A stretch of DNA of 64,000 nucleotides, taken from assembly GCA_910576335.1 (NCBI GenBank), contig CAJTIU010000004.1, positions 124,001 to 188,000 on the forward strand. The letters run 5' to 3'. This document shows, piece by piece, positions 8,582 to 17,415 of this stretch. The position numbers and the translations under genes are program-made. The number at the start of each line of letters is the position of its first letter. The first letter of the stretch is position 1. The DNA comes from Lachnospiraceae bacterium. GTDB lineage: Bacteria > Bacillota > Clostridia > Lachnospirales > Lachnospiraceae. The notes beneath the pieces are model-generated. The model did not search any database. It was not told the origin of the DNA and was given only the letters and a program-made list of their open reading frames with translations.

Positions 8582-9626
8582 TTATCGTATTCTATTGGGG
8601 AAGATCAATATACCACATAAAATCATAACAATACCATATAGAATTTGTGACAGCAGAGGGTTAAACAGTACCAAAACAACTCCTCCCATCAAATTACCAA
8701 GAGGAATAATTATGGAAACTAAACTTTCCGTAAATGTGGAAACTCTTCCTAAAAGAGATGCATCAATTTCCTTTTGAATAATAGATGTAAACATTACATT
8801 CATCATATTTATTCCGCAATTACTAATAAAAATAAATAAGAACGCAAACAAAAAATTATATTTTATTATTATTGACATTATTAGCCATGCTGATCCTGCT
8901 ATGAATAAAAATATCTTTGAATACTTTTTCGGCGCATAAACACTTTTAGGAAACTTACAAATCAAACAAGAGCCTAAAATACCGCCTAAGGATGCGCTCA
9001 TTAGTAAGCTTCCATAACCATATGCCATATCACTAATATATACTTCGGCAACTTTGGGCAAACCAACCATTGCTATACCATAAAACATATTAATTATACT
9101 TAATGGAAAGAATAGCAATATTATTTCGGTATGTTTTTTTATTTCCCGAATACCTGTTTTTAATTCCTCCACATATTTAGGGATTGAGTATCTTTCTTTT
9201 TTATATCCGGAAAAATTATCCCTTTGCATGCTCTCATAATAATAAGCTACGATTCTATGAAATCTAGCTGCCAGCAAAAAAAATATTATTATGAGTAAAA
9301 CAATGACATCCTCTCTAAAAAAGCTAATCATAAAAGCTGAAACTACATTAAAAGCAACATCCAGCACCTTCTCACTTGTATGGAACAAACCGTTTGTATG
9401 TAATAACTCATCATCACTGACCAGCAGCGGAATAAGCTTTTCTCCTGATGGATATATAACTGCTGATGCTATATATGTCAATAACAATACCACTAATAGC
9501 ACTACTCCATGCTGATGAATGTTTAATTTAACGAAGAACAATAGGATGAATATATAAGATGCTGTCTCCAATATTAGTAAATATACGCCCCTGCAGCAAG
9601 TAACGCACAATCTTATGTTCTTTCAT
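8582..9626 (-). pseudogene. MFS transporter, disrupted by deletion plus frameshift near the N-terminus
   Basis: Frame 1 starts at ATG 9626 and reads MKEHKIVRYLLQGRIFTNIGDSILYI, the typical first helix of an MFS multidrug transporter, then stops after six more residues. A second frame, open from 9610 to 8582, resumes the family at FILLFFVKLN and continues through the usual IYPSGEKLIPLLVSDDEL segment and the remaining helices. About 50 residues (end of helix 1 to helix 3) are missing between GDS and the IYPSGE motif, and the frames do not match, so this is a deletion with a frameshift, not a sequencing slip alone. The gene is clearly more AT-rich than its neighbours, suggesting transfer from elsewhere. 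Confidence 0.8.
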
Positions 9627-9737
9627 CCTCTTTGTTCCCACCTTTTTATTTTTGCAGATCAAGTTTTCTATTTTCGGATTATTGCAAAGTAAAACCACAA
9701 ATAGAGGGCAATCCATAAAGTTTGCCCTAACAATTAA

Positions 9738-9766
9738 GCGCTGAATAACAATACATTATTCAGCGC
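9738..9766. terminator. Hairpin downstream of the nhaC-family gene
   Basis: GCGCTGAATAA and TTATTCAGCGC form an 11-bp stem around a 7-nt loop, 22 bases after the nhaC-family stop. The flank on the minus strand is only moderately T-rich, so terminator function is likely but not certain. Confidence 0.5.
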
Positions 9767-9787
9767 CTATAAAAAATAATTCCTGCT

Positions 9788-11398
9788 CTATTTCCGTTCT
9801 GAAAAGATCTTCACAAAAAATAATACTAAGACCATCAGCACAATTCCAATGAGCAGACTGAAAACAGGGTTTCTGACCAATCCGGCAATTGCGTAGGTTA
9901 TGAATGACACAGCAGCCACAGTAACTGCATACGGAAGCTGGGTCGAAACATGGTTTACGTGATTACACTGTGCTCCTGCAGATGCCATAATGGTCGTATC
10001 TGAGATCGGGGAACAGTGGTCACCGCATACCGCCCCTGCCATACATGCAGAGATGGACATAATCATCATGGTTTCGTCCTTTCCAGCAAATACTCCTACA
10101 ACGATCGGAATCAGGATTCCAAAGGTTCCCCATGAGGTACCTGTTGCAAACGCAAGGAGGCATCCAACTATGAAAATAATTGCCGGAAGAATCCTTACAA
10201 GCCCTTCTGAGGCAGATTTCATGAGCATTTCCACATATTTAGCTGCTCCCAGGCTGTCTGTCATGGCTTTCAGAGTCCATGCCAGTGTCAGAATGAGAAT
10301 TGCCGGAACCATTGCCTTAAAGCCGTCCGGAATACATGCCATAGATTCGCTGAATTTTAATACCCTTCTGATTCCGTAGAATACAATCGTAATAATAAAT
10401 GCAAAGAAGCTTCCGAGCATCAGGCCTACCGATGCATCGCTGCCTGAAAATGCCTCTACAAAACCTGTCCCGCTAAAGAATCCACCTGTATAGATCATAC
10501 CGATTACGCAGCAGATAATCAGCACAAGAACCGGGAATACCAAATCAATCATACTTCCCCTGCTCTCTACAACATCCTCCTCCGCATTCGCATACGGCCT
10601 GTCAGGTGTTGTATACAGATCTCCTTTTATTGCATTATCCTCATGAAGCTTCATAGGGCCGTATTCGATCTTCAGAAGAACACATACAATCATCATAACA
10701 ATCGTAAGAAGCGCATAATAATTATACGGAATTGCACGGATAAAGATGGAAAATCCGTCCTCTCCCTCCACAAAGCCCGTAACTGCTGCCGCCCAGGAGG
10801 AAATCGGTGCAATAATACATATCGGAGCCGCCGTAGCATCAATCAGATAGGAAAGCTTTGCCCTGGATATATTGTGCTTGTCTGTAACCGGGCGCATCAC
10901 GCTTCCCACTGTCAGACAGTTAAAGTAATCGTCAATAAAAATCAGCACGCCCAGCGCGACTGTTGCAAGCTGAGCCCCTGCACGGGACTTAATATGCACA
11001 CTTGCCCACCGTCCGAATGCCGCAGAACCTCCCGCCTTATTCATCATACATACCATAATTCCCAGAATTACCAGGAATACCAGGATGCCTACATTATAGG
11101 CATTAGACAGTACTCCCACAATACCATCCTGAAATACATGGGTAACTGTCCTCTCAAACTGGAAGCCTGAATAAAACAATCCTCCAATCAGAATTCCTAC
11201 AAACAAGGAACTGTATACCTCCTTTGTAATCAGTGCCAGTATAATGGCAACTACCGGAGGGATCAGTCCCCAGAAGGTTGCGTACATATCAGGCACGTAC
11301 TTCGCCGCTTCATCTGCCGCGAAAGCGGTTATGGCGCTGCACATCAAAATACATAAAAATGCAAGTGCACCCCATAATGTTTTCTTTCTGCTCTTCAT
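9788..11398 (-). CDS. NhaC-family transporter, probable lysine transporter
   Basis: This 536-aa membrane protein has an N-terminal signal-like helix and about 12 further transmembrane segments. Recognisable NhaC/YvsH-family stretches include FIDDYFNCLTVGSVMRPVTDKH, GTSWGTFGILIPI and AGAVCGDHCSPISDTTIMAS. NhaC proteins are sodium-coupled antiporters, and several members under lysine riboswitches are thought to move lysine. ATG 11398 is chosen for AAAGGA nine bases upstream; an in-frame ATG at 11479 lies inside the leader. The lysine riboswitch in the leader makes lysine the likely substrate (inference). The exact exchange (lysine/Na+ or H+) is unknown. Confidence 0.88.
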   Translation of the reverse strand: MKSRKKTLWGALAFLCILMCSAITAFAADEAAKYVPDMYATFWGLIPPVVAIILALITKEVYSSLFVGILIGGLFYSGFQFERTVTHVFQDGIVGVLSNAYNVGILVFLVILGIMVCMMNKAGGSAAFGRWASVHIKSRAGAQLATVALGVLIFIDDYFNCLTVGSVMRPVTDKHNISRAKLSYLIDATAAPICIIAPISSWAAAVTGFVEGEDGFSIFIRAIPYNYYALLTIVMMIVCVLLKIEYGPMKLHEDNAIKGDLYTTPDRPYANAEEDVVESRGSMIDLVFPVLVLIICCVIGMIYTGGFFSGTGFVEAFSGSDASVGLMLGSFFAFIITIVFYGIRRVLKFSESMACIPDGFKAMVPAILILTLAWTLKAMTDSLGAAKYVEMLMKSASEGLVRILPAIIFIVGCLLAFATGTSWGTFGILIPIVVGVFAGKDETMMIMSISACMAGAVCGDHCSPISDTTIMASAGAQCNHVNHVSTQLPYAVTVAAVSFITYAIAGLVRNPVFSLLIGIVLMVLVLFFVKIFSERK

Positions 11399-11441
11399 CT
11401 TCTCATGTCCTTTCTTTTTCAATAAATAGTTTCTTAACAAT

Positions 11442-11481
11442 AAAAATACCATGAACAATGCTCTCGTGGGCGCGCTCATGG
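11442..11481 (-). terminator. Candidate attenuator terminator of the lysine riboswitch
   Basis: On the minus strand CCATGA and TCATGG close a stem-loop that is followed directly by TATTTTTATT, between the riboswitch and the nhaC-family start. This suits transcription attenuation, with lysine binding favouring the terminator. The stem is short and the inner part imperfect, so the assignment is provisional. Confidence 0.5.
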
Positions 11482-11542
11482 CATAATCTACAGCTTTATA
11501 TTTACGAAATCATGATCATTCAACAAATATATCCGTCATACT

Positions 11543-11702
11543 ACGATAGCGCTCCACTGATGTGACAGTCCGCAGCATATTCTGCATACGTCCCAGAGGT
11601 GATATATGGGGTACAGCACCTCTTCGGCGGCTTTCCCTTTTCCCGGGAACAGTCCCCCTGACCGTTGTTCCCGGCTACTCATGAAATCCGCGCCTCTATC
11701 AA
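11543..11702 (-). ncRNA. Lysine riboswitch (L box)
   Basis: Read on the minus strand, the element opens with GATAGAGGCGCGGAT, then GAGTAGC, the hallmark GGGAAAAGGGAAAGCCGCC followed by GAAG, then CTGGGACGTATGCAG, and closes with GGAGCGCTATC, which pairs with the opening strand as helix P1. These conserved blocks in this order define the L box, which turns off biosynthesis or uptake genes when lysine is abundant. It precedes the nhaC-family gene by about 145 bases. No lysine biosynthesis gene is nearby. Confidence 0.93.
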
Positions 11703-11708
11703 GCTCTG

Positions 11709-11752
11709 GTTACTATTCACGGCCTGGGAGCCGCTCATATGAATAATAACCT
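11709..11752. repeat. Short R1-like inverted repeat upstream of the lysine riboswitch
   Basis: GGTTACTATTCA and TGAATAATAACC form the ends, with an inner CGGC/GCCG stem. The ends resemble those of the longer R1 elements. It sits in or just before the 5' leader that carries the lysine riboswitch. Confidence 0.6.
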
Positions 11753-11860
11753 TCTTTGTTCATATTGCTATAATGTGACAGGCTAATTCCCTTATGCAAT
11801 TGCCACATAGTACATTTTTACCACTAATATGGGGAAATGTCAATACTTAATATATCAGCA

Positions 11861-13288
11861 TTACTTAATTCCATCAAAAAGCTCCTTGATAACACTCTCA
11901 TCTATGGCATAATCCCCTTTCTTTTCAGGATGTTCCCAGATGTCGCATGCAAGCAGGGATCCGTCATCTATAATCGTCCACGCATAGACCTCATTTTCGT
12001 ATAACGTATCTTCATATGTATAAGAAAGACTTACATACTTTATCGTCCTGTCTCCTGATTTTATTTCCTTTTTCTTATGATACTCAATATCACTGTAGCC
12101 ATCTATCGTCTCATACGTCTCTTTTGCGCTCTCCTTGAATCCTGCATAGAACTCCTCATCCTCTTTTTCATAAAGCGTTTCCAGCGAATAGGAGGCACTG
12201 TACGACTGATCCCCGTCTTTGTAAAAAGTAATATTTGTATTTGTGGAGTACTGGTCCACTTCCATTCCTTCCCGGGCAGGAATCGCGATCTTCTTTTTAT
12301 TTTCCCAGTCTGTCAGTATATAATTTCCTTCGCTGTCCTTCTGAAGCTCTGGTTCTTCCGCCACATTCTCTTCCAGATCTTCCTCTCCTGACACTTCCTC
12401 CTCTGGCACTTCCTCTTCCAGACCGCTCATAATACCTGTGGGATCCGACTGCGCCCCAAGGGCCTCTTCCGGCACCCGGATCTCCCCAACCGTATCAAAT
12501 TCCTGAAAGGAAAGGAGAAAGCTTATATTCTTTAAAGAAACCTCATTTAATGCATTACCCGGTACCGGAATGACAAGCCCGGCTCCTTCGCCTCCAGTAA
12601 GTGTCATAGAAACGGATTCCGGAAGCATGGTTTCTTTGTAAATCTTGAAGATTACATTCATCTCCACATCCTTTAAATCAAACCCGTCTCCAGAATTCCC
12701 AAAAAGGCGCCCCAGAATCGCCCCGGCGCTTCCGAGGCCGCTTCCGCCTGCCGATGTCTTAATGACATATACCTCTCCGCCTTCCTCTTTCCTTGTATCC
12801 TTCTCTAGCTCCAGCCTGCTCCCGTTCTTTATATAGCTCTCCAGGTTCATAAGGGCGGCAATATTCTTTTTCTCATCCATTGCAGTACTTTTTGCCTTTG
12901 TCCACGTATCTGCAACATTCATATAGGTAACGAATCCGGATTCATCCTCCCCCGGCACATTGAACACTTCCATATTTACCTGCATATCCGTCAGACCAGT
13001 CTTTACACCGCCCTTCAGATGGCAGGCCCCTGTCTTTTTCACTGCCTCTATATCCATGTCCATATTCATATCAAGCCCCAGGGACATACCGCTTTCCTTC
13101 ATGCCGATTCCCGCATCCAGAACCATTTTCCCGGAAAATGATTCTGCCTTATTCGTATTTTTTACTGCTTCCTTCATAATCTCCACTGCCGTAGGCTTTC
13201 CTTTACAGCCTGTAAATAAAAGCACGGCTGCCCCCGCTGCCAGAAATATCCTTGCAGCCTTGTATCCCACATTGCTCCTGTTTTTCAT
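11861..13288 (-). CDS. Putative secreted lipoprotein of unknown function
   Basis: This 475-aa protein has a lipoprotein signal peptide ending in the lipobox LFTGC (C28). An N-terminal domain (about 35-250) resembles the LolA/LppX-like fold proteins annotated as DUF6612 (PTAVEIMKEAVKNTNKAESFSG...), an acidic linker follows (about 265-300, many EEE), and a C-terminal domain (about 310-475) of mixed beta character contains DWENKKKIAIP and YEDTLYENEVYAW. ATG 13288 follows AGGAGG. The cargo, if any, is unknown. It is a single gene divergent from the ECF sigma operon and could belong to its regulon (position only). Confidence 0.7.
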   Translation of the reverse strand: MKNRSNVGYKAARIFLAAGAAVLLFTGCKGKPTAVEIMKEAVKNTNKAESFSGKMVLDAGIGMKESGMSLGLDMNMDMDIEAVKKTGACHLKGGVKTGLTDMQVNMEVFNVPGEDESGFVTYMNVADTWTKAKSTAMDEKKNIAALMNLESYIKNGSRLELEKDTRKEEGGEVYVIKTSAGGSGLGSAGAILGRLFGNSGDGFDLKDVEMNVIFKIYKETMLPESVSMTLTGGEGAGLVIPVPGNALNEVSLKNISFLLSFQEFDTVGEIRVPEEALGAQSDPTGIMSGLEEEVPEEEVSGEEDLEENVAEEPELQKDSEGNYILTDWENKKKIAIPAREGMEVDQYSTNTNITFYKDGDQSYSASYSLETLYEKEDEEFYAGFKESAKETYETIDGYSDIEYHKKKEIKSGDRTIKYVSLSYTYEDTLYENEVYAWTIIDDGSLLACDIWEHPEKKGDYAIDESVIKELFDGIK

Positions 13289-13316
13289 AATGTGTCCTCC
13301 TGTTTCCAACTACTTA

Positions 13317-13347
13317 GGAACTGTCACAAAATAACTTATACAGTTCC
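13317..13347. repeat. Small inverted repeat GGAACTG...CAGTTCC upstream of the lipoprotein gene
   Basis: Seven-base arms flank 17 bases. A second hairpin, TTCCTG...CAGGAA, lies at 13364-13383. The pair lies between the divergent lipoprotein and sigma-factor genes and may be a degenerate relative of the R1 elements or an operator. Confidence 0.35.
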
Positions 13348-13560
13348 TTACTCACACGGTCTTCCTGTCCTGGTACAGGAACGGCCCCTGCAGCCATACA
13401 AGTATCTCTGTTTTTCTAATTATACAACAACAGACCTCTGTCTTACAATTATTTTAAAAATTAATATTTTGATTCGTCACTTTTTTCTCTTTTTCTGCAT
13501 CTAATAAGTATAATAGCTATTATAGTGATCACAGTTCAGAAAACATGGAGACAGTACAAA

Positions 13561-14046
13561 ATGATTAATTTGGTAAAACAGGCACAGCAGGGAGATGCCG
13601 GCGCATATGGCGAACTGATCCGTATCTGCCAGGATTCCCTCTACCGGGTTGCCAGAAGCAGGCTGTACAATGACGAGGATGCTGCGGACGCCATCCAGGA
13701 AACGCTTCTTACCGGCTTTGAAAAGCTTGAAGATTTAAAAGAACCAAAGTACTTTAAAACCTGGATGATCCGGATCCTGATCAACAAATGCAGCGACATA
13801 CTGCGGAAAAGCCGCCCGGCAGAAAGTCTGGAGCAGATCCCCGAACCCGGTGCCGAAACTATGGAGGCAAACATTATGTTCAAGTCAATGATACAGAATC
13901 TTGGCGAGAAGAACCGTATTGTTATGGCATTATATTATGGCGACAGCTACAGCATCCGGGAAATCTCCCAGATTCTTGAGATCTCAGAGGACGCAGTAAA
14001 GCAACGTCTTGCAAGAGGACGGAAGGAGGTATTAAAATTCTTATGA
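13561..14046 (+). CDS. ECF-type RNA polymerase sigma factor (SigV-like)
   Basis: A 161-aa sigma-70 family factor with region 2 (DAGAYGELIRICQDSLYRVA...DAADAIQETLLTGFEKLEDL) and region 4 (RIVMALYYGDSYSIREISQILEISEDAVKQRLARGRKEV), lacking regions 1 and 3 as in ECF factors. ATG 13561 is preferred because GGAG lies ten bases upstream; an in-frame ATG at 13525 lacks a good site. The stop overlaps the next start (ATGA), so the membrane protein downstream is probably its anti-sigma partner or sensor. SigV/SigM-type factors respond to envelope stress; the signal here is not known. Confidence 0.88.
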   Translation: MINLVKQAQQGDAGAYGELIRICQDSLYRVARSRLYNDEDAADAIQETLLTGFEKLEDLKEPKYFKTWMIRILINKCSDILRKSRPAESLEQIPEPGAETMEANIMFKSMIQNLGEKNRIVMALYYGDSYSIREISQILEISEDAVKQRLARGRKEVLKFL

Positions 14047-15530
14047 AAACAGAGAACCACGGCAACGAACAGAAAATACGTGATATTTATAAAAATACGA
14101 CGGCATCAGATATAGTGAAAAAGCGGACAGAAGAAACATTAACATTTCTAAAACAACAAAATAACTCTGATGCCACCGTAACCCATAGAAAGAAAAAGCC
14201 CCTCACCTTCCGGCGGATTGCCGCTATTGCGGCAGCTGCAATTCTATGTATCAGCGGAACCGTATTTGCCGCTGAACGGATCTATCAGATACATTTAAAT
14301 AAAAAACGGGAATATCAGAGAACCCTTCAGATTTCCACTGAAAAGAAGCTGCCAAAAGAGGTCGAAGAGGTGAAGATGAAAGTCAATTATATTCCGGAAG
14401 GCTTTACCTACAGTTCGGAAAAAGAATACTACGTAAACCAGAGCCATGACGCCGGCTATTGGATAAGCGAGCCTGTACTGGCAGATGAAGCTGAGCCCTT
14501 GTCCATGTCATTTGTTAGTGATGCACAGCCCCTTACTGTAGACGGGCGCGATGCTGTCTATATCCGCGTCAGATACTCTGCCGACAAAGACTGGGAAAAC
14601 GGAAAACTGTACGTACTATATGAAGAACTAAACCGGATACTCATGATTGGCTCCTGGGGACACGGTGAAAAAGAGGAGCTCATAAAAATAGCTGAAAATA
14701 CTGATCTGACCCCCACTGGAAAGATGGTTGCATCAAAAAATCTAACTCACTGGAGCGACATTATAAACACTCTCAGCAAAGAAGCAGATGAAAAAGGAAG
14801 CGATGATCCTACCGAAGATGACTATTACTATTATGAAGCAGACGAAGCTCAGATGGCAAATGTTCATCAAGTTGGCGACAAATTCGACCTTAGCAGCCTC
14901 CTTGACGAAGCGCCTGAAGGCAGCGGCCTGGAAGCATCTATAACCAAAGTGCAGGTGGAAGATGACCTCTCGCTTATCACCAACAGGGAGGCCATTATGG
15001 ATGAAACTTATGAAAGCTGGAAGGACCTGACAGGGCCGGACGGCAAACTCACATCAGACACCATGAACTACATTAAAAATGGAAACGGAACAGACACCAT
15101 GACCGAAGTTGTACGTACGGAAAAGCAGCCCGTAAAACTTCTGTATGCCGAGGCGGAATATACCAACACCGGCAGCACAACCCTTCGCAACGTACACTAC
15201 TTCGTTAACGCCGTTCCGATCATCAAAGAAGGCGCTGTCTACAAAATCTTTGACCGCACAGACGAAACCTGCGATTATGTTGAAAATGAGCACATTGGCA
15301 TAAGTACCCCTGGCATATCCGACATGCCCTATAACGATATCCCGGACGACAAGAATCCCAAAAATTATATTACAGAAATCAAGCCCGGGGAAAGCGTAAC
15401 TGTACGCCTTGCATGGCTGGTCAATGAAGACGAGCTGGACAAGATGTACCTGAGCATGAATGGAGATAGTTTATTTACAGACCAGGGTCTGAAAATCGGA
15501 CTCGTAGAGTTGGGGACGGGGTATTTTTAA
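14043..15530 (+). CDS. Membrane-anchored partner of the ECF sigma factor (DUF4367/DUF5027-like)
   Basis: This 495-aa protein has a cytoplasmic N-terminus of about 55 residues, one transmembrane helix at about 57-77 (RRIAAIAAAAILCISGTVFA), and a large extracellular part. The first external domain has the DUF4367-type VNYIPEGFTYSSEKEYYV. The second, from about 280, resembles DUF5027 (GDKFDLSSLL...EAEYTNTGSTTLRNVHYFVN). The 4-base overlap with the sigma gene and the topology suggest an anti-sigma or sensor role; no zinc HHCC motif is visible. The last residues LGTGYF and the TAA stop are encoded by an R3 palindrome, so the natural C-terminus may have been replaced. Confidence 0.65.
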   Translation: MKTENHGNEQKIRDIYKNTTASDIVKKRTEETLTFLKQQNNSDATVTHRKKKPLTFRRIAAIAAAAILCISGTVFAAERIYQIHLNKKREYQRTLQISTEKKLPKEVEEVKMKVNYIPEGFTYSSEKEYYVNQSHDAGYWISEPVLADEAEPLSMSFVSDAQPLTVDGRDAVYIRVRYSADKDWENGKLYVLYEELNRILMIGSWGHGEKEELIKIAENTDLTPTGKMVASKNLTHWSDIINTLSKEADEKGSDDPTEDDYYYYEADEAQMANVHQVGDKFDLSSLLDEAPEGSGLEASITKVQVEDDLSLITNREAIMDETYESWKDLTGPDGKLTSDTMNYIKNGNGTDTMTEVVRTEKQPVKLLYAEAEYTNTGSTTLRNVHYFVNAVPIIKEGAVYKIFDRTDETCDYVENEHIGISTPGISDMPYNDIPDDKNPKNYITEIKPGESVTVRLAWLVNEDELDKMYLSMNGDSLFTDQGLKIGLVELGTGYF

Positions 15531-15547
15531 AAATACCCCGTCCCCAA
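15510..15547. repeat. R3 perfect 38-bp palindrome straddling a gene end
   Basis: Identical over all 38 bases to the copy at 8537. Its left arm encodes the C-terminal residues LGTGYF and the stop codon of the upstream gene. It lies between convergent genes, where it could stop transcription from both directions. Confidence 0.9.
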
Positions 15548-15559
15548 TTTAAATAATTC

Positions 15560-16996
15560 TTATTTCCACTTCAGAGTGTAGTATCCTGATGATTTGGCTG
15601 TACCTCTTGAGATCTTAATCCAGTAGGTCCCTTTTGACCATTTTCCTCTTGATGGTATTATGTTGTTAAAGTTATTGCTTACTGTTCTTGTGCCTATCTT
15701 TCTGGTTCTGCTTCCGATTTTCTCATATACGGTAACATTAATCTTATCATTGGTACCGCCTTTCATATAAATCTTCACTGACTTTTTACCAGTCAGGTTA
15801 AATTTATACCAGTCTGCCTGTTTGCCTTCTTTTTTACCTGCCTCAATCCAGCCTTTTATATTTTTATTTTTCTTGATTGTTACAGCCTTTTTCTGTGATT
15901 TTCCAGCCTTGCTTTCTTTTACTTTTCCATTGTTGAGTGTAAATGTATAATAACCTGCTGACGATGACCATGGATTCTTCAGCTTAATCCAGTAGGTTTT
16001 TCCCTTCTTTACACCATATGTCGGTTCTTCACTGGCAAGAGTTTCTCCTGATAAGGCCTTTTTAGACTTATCACACAGTGTAATCTTTACCATCTTTGAA
16101 CTTGTATCAGTGCTGGTTTTCAAATATCCGGTCTGTGTTGCTTTATACTTGACGTAATTAACTGTGCCCCCGTCTTTCTGGCCGATCACAAGTCTTTCCT
16201 TGTTCTTAATTGCACGGTCCTGTCCGCTGTAAGAGCAGGCAATCAGTGCAACTGCATAATACTGTCTCTCAGGAATAGATGTAGACGGTTTTACTCCTAT
16301 GTAATAAGAGCCGTCTTTTGGAATGTTACAAATAATGCTTCTCGTATCTCCCTGCGTGGAATAACCATAAGAACTTATGCGATTGTTCATCTGCGCATCA
16401 GTATAAACGCCAAACTCAACACTGCATCCGCTTTGCTGATTATTCGAAACCGCCAGCTCAATTGTTCCTTTTGGCAGACTTACACTTTTGCCAAAAGAAA
16501 CAAAGGTGTCATCAAGATCACGAATAATCGTGCATATCACCATCTGTTCCGGATTTTTATCAAAATTCTCAAGCTGTTTATATGTGCTTACATGATTTAC
16601 TACAATATCATCCTGCTTTACTACTGCCGCTCCTCCTGCCAGAAGTTCACGGACACCTTCTGTATCCAATACTTCTTCTGCTTCTGAAGCTGACTCTAAC
16701 TTGCTCTCTTCTTTTTGTGCCAGTACCTCTTCTGGATTCTCCGGCAGAGCCGCATCTGTCTCTTCCCCGGTGACCTCTTCCTGTGCTCCTTCTTCTGTCA
16801 CTTCTGCGTCTGCCGCTGGTTCTGCTTCCGCTGGTTCCGCCTCAGCTGGTTCTGCTTCTATGCCTGTCTCAGCTGCCTGCACTGTTTCCTGTGCTTCCGG
16901 CTCATTAAATTCTTCAGCCCGTACAACACTACCTGCTGATACAACAAGCACAGAAGCCATCAGAATTGATAAGATTCTGCTCATTCTTTTTCTCAT
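15560..16996 (-). CDS. Secreted protein with acidic linker and PPC-like beta domains
   Basis: A 478-aa exported protein. The signal peptide (MRKRMSRILSILMASVLVVSAGSVVRA) is followed by an acidic, Ala/Pro/Glu-rich linker at about 28-110 with EAEPA repeated in tandem. Beyond that lie repeated beta-sandwich segments resembling bacterial pre-peptidase C-terminal domains, each ending in patterns such as GYYTFTLNN, KGTYWIKISRG and SGYYTLKWK. No catalytic residues are recognised. ATG 16996 follows AAAGGAGAG. A cell-surface or extracellular binding role is likely but unproven. The 138 bases upstream hold its promoter region and no other gene. Confidence 0.7.
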   Translation of the reverse strand: MRKRMSRILSILMASVLVVSAGSVVRAEEFNEPEAQETVQAAETGIEAEPAEAEPAEAEPAADAEVTEEGAQEEVTGEETDAALPENPEEVLAQKEESKLESASEAEEVLDTEGVRELLAGGAAVVKQDDIVVNHVSTYKQLENFDKNPEQMVICTIIRDLDDTFVSFGKSVSLPKGTIELAVSNNQQSGCSVEFGVYTDAQMNNRISSYGYSTQGDTRSIICNIPKDGSYYIGVKPSTSIPERQYYAVALIACSYSGQDRAIKNKERLVIGQKDGGTVNYVKYKATQTGYLKTSTDTSSKMVKITLCDKSKKALSGETLASEEPTYGVKKGKTYWIKLKNPWSSSAGYYTFTLNNGKVKESKAGKSQKKAVTIKKNKNIKGWIEAGKKEGKQADWYKFNLTGKKSVKIYMKGGTNDKINVTVYEKIGSRTRKIGTRTVSNNFNNIIPSRGKWSKGTYWIKISRGTAKSSGYYTLKWK

Positions 16997-17134
16997 AATT
17001 CTGCTCTCCTTTATAAATCATTTATTGTGGTTGCCACTGTGAATATTATAACAAGTTCACAGTAATTTTACAATTACATTTTTACATATAAGCAATAATA
17101 ATCCACGGATTAGCAGGCGAGAGAGAAAGCTGAA

Positions 17135-17290
17135 ATGAGAGCTGGGGCTGCGGAACAGGAGAGGGACAAAGAAAAGCAAAGAGCCGAGAAAGCAGAACAA
17201 AAGTTGTCAAAGCAGCAACAGGAACTGTACAAAAAAGAACTGGAAATCGAAAAGCTCTATGATATAATTAACAGGCTTCAGAACAAGTAA
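17135..17290 (+). pseudogene. Remnant of a charged coiled-coil C-terminus (Rpn/PD-(D/E)XK transposase-like)
   Basis: The 51-codon open frame encodes only a Lys/Glu/Gln-rich coiled coil ending in KLYDIINRLQNK. Such tails end Rpn-family recombination-promoting nucleases, which are common in Lachnospiraceae. There is no convincing ribosome binding site, and the same frame upstream is stopped at 17111 without a nuclease domain. This may be the tail of a lost gene; a genuine small protein cannot be excluded. Confidence 0.35.
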
Positions 17291-17358
17291 AGGGCTTGTC
17301 GGCATCCCTTAACTTTTATTACTGCGCAACAATTGCATAACCGCAAAAAGTAACAAAT

Positions 17359-17402
17359 AAGGTATAATACCTGTAATAAATTTCCAGGGATTATACCTTT
17401 TA
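17359..17402 (-). terminator. Terminator of the ECF-transporter S-component gene
   Basis: AAGGTATAAT and ATTATACCTT form a 10-bp stem with an inner CCTG/CAGG pair. On the minus strand it ends AAGGTATAATAC...GTATTATACCTTATTTG. It lies about 14 bases after the S-component stop codon. Confidence 0.7.
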
Positions 17403-17415
17403 TCATTTCTCTATT

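Noticed and set aside
15560-16996. Plus-strand serine/alanine-rich frames around 16700-17040
   Set aside because: They are antisense readings of the repeated EAEPA linker of the secreted protein.
17135-17290. Small coiled-coil ORF as a functional gene
   Set aside because: No ribosome binding site and the frame upstream is stopped; it looks like a tail of a lost nuclease gene, so it is listed only as a possible remnant.
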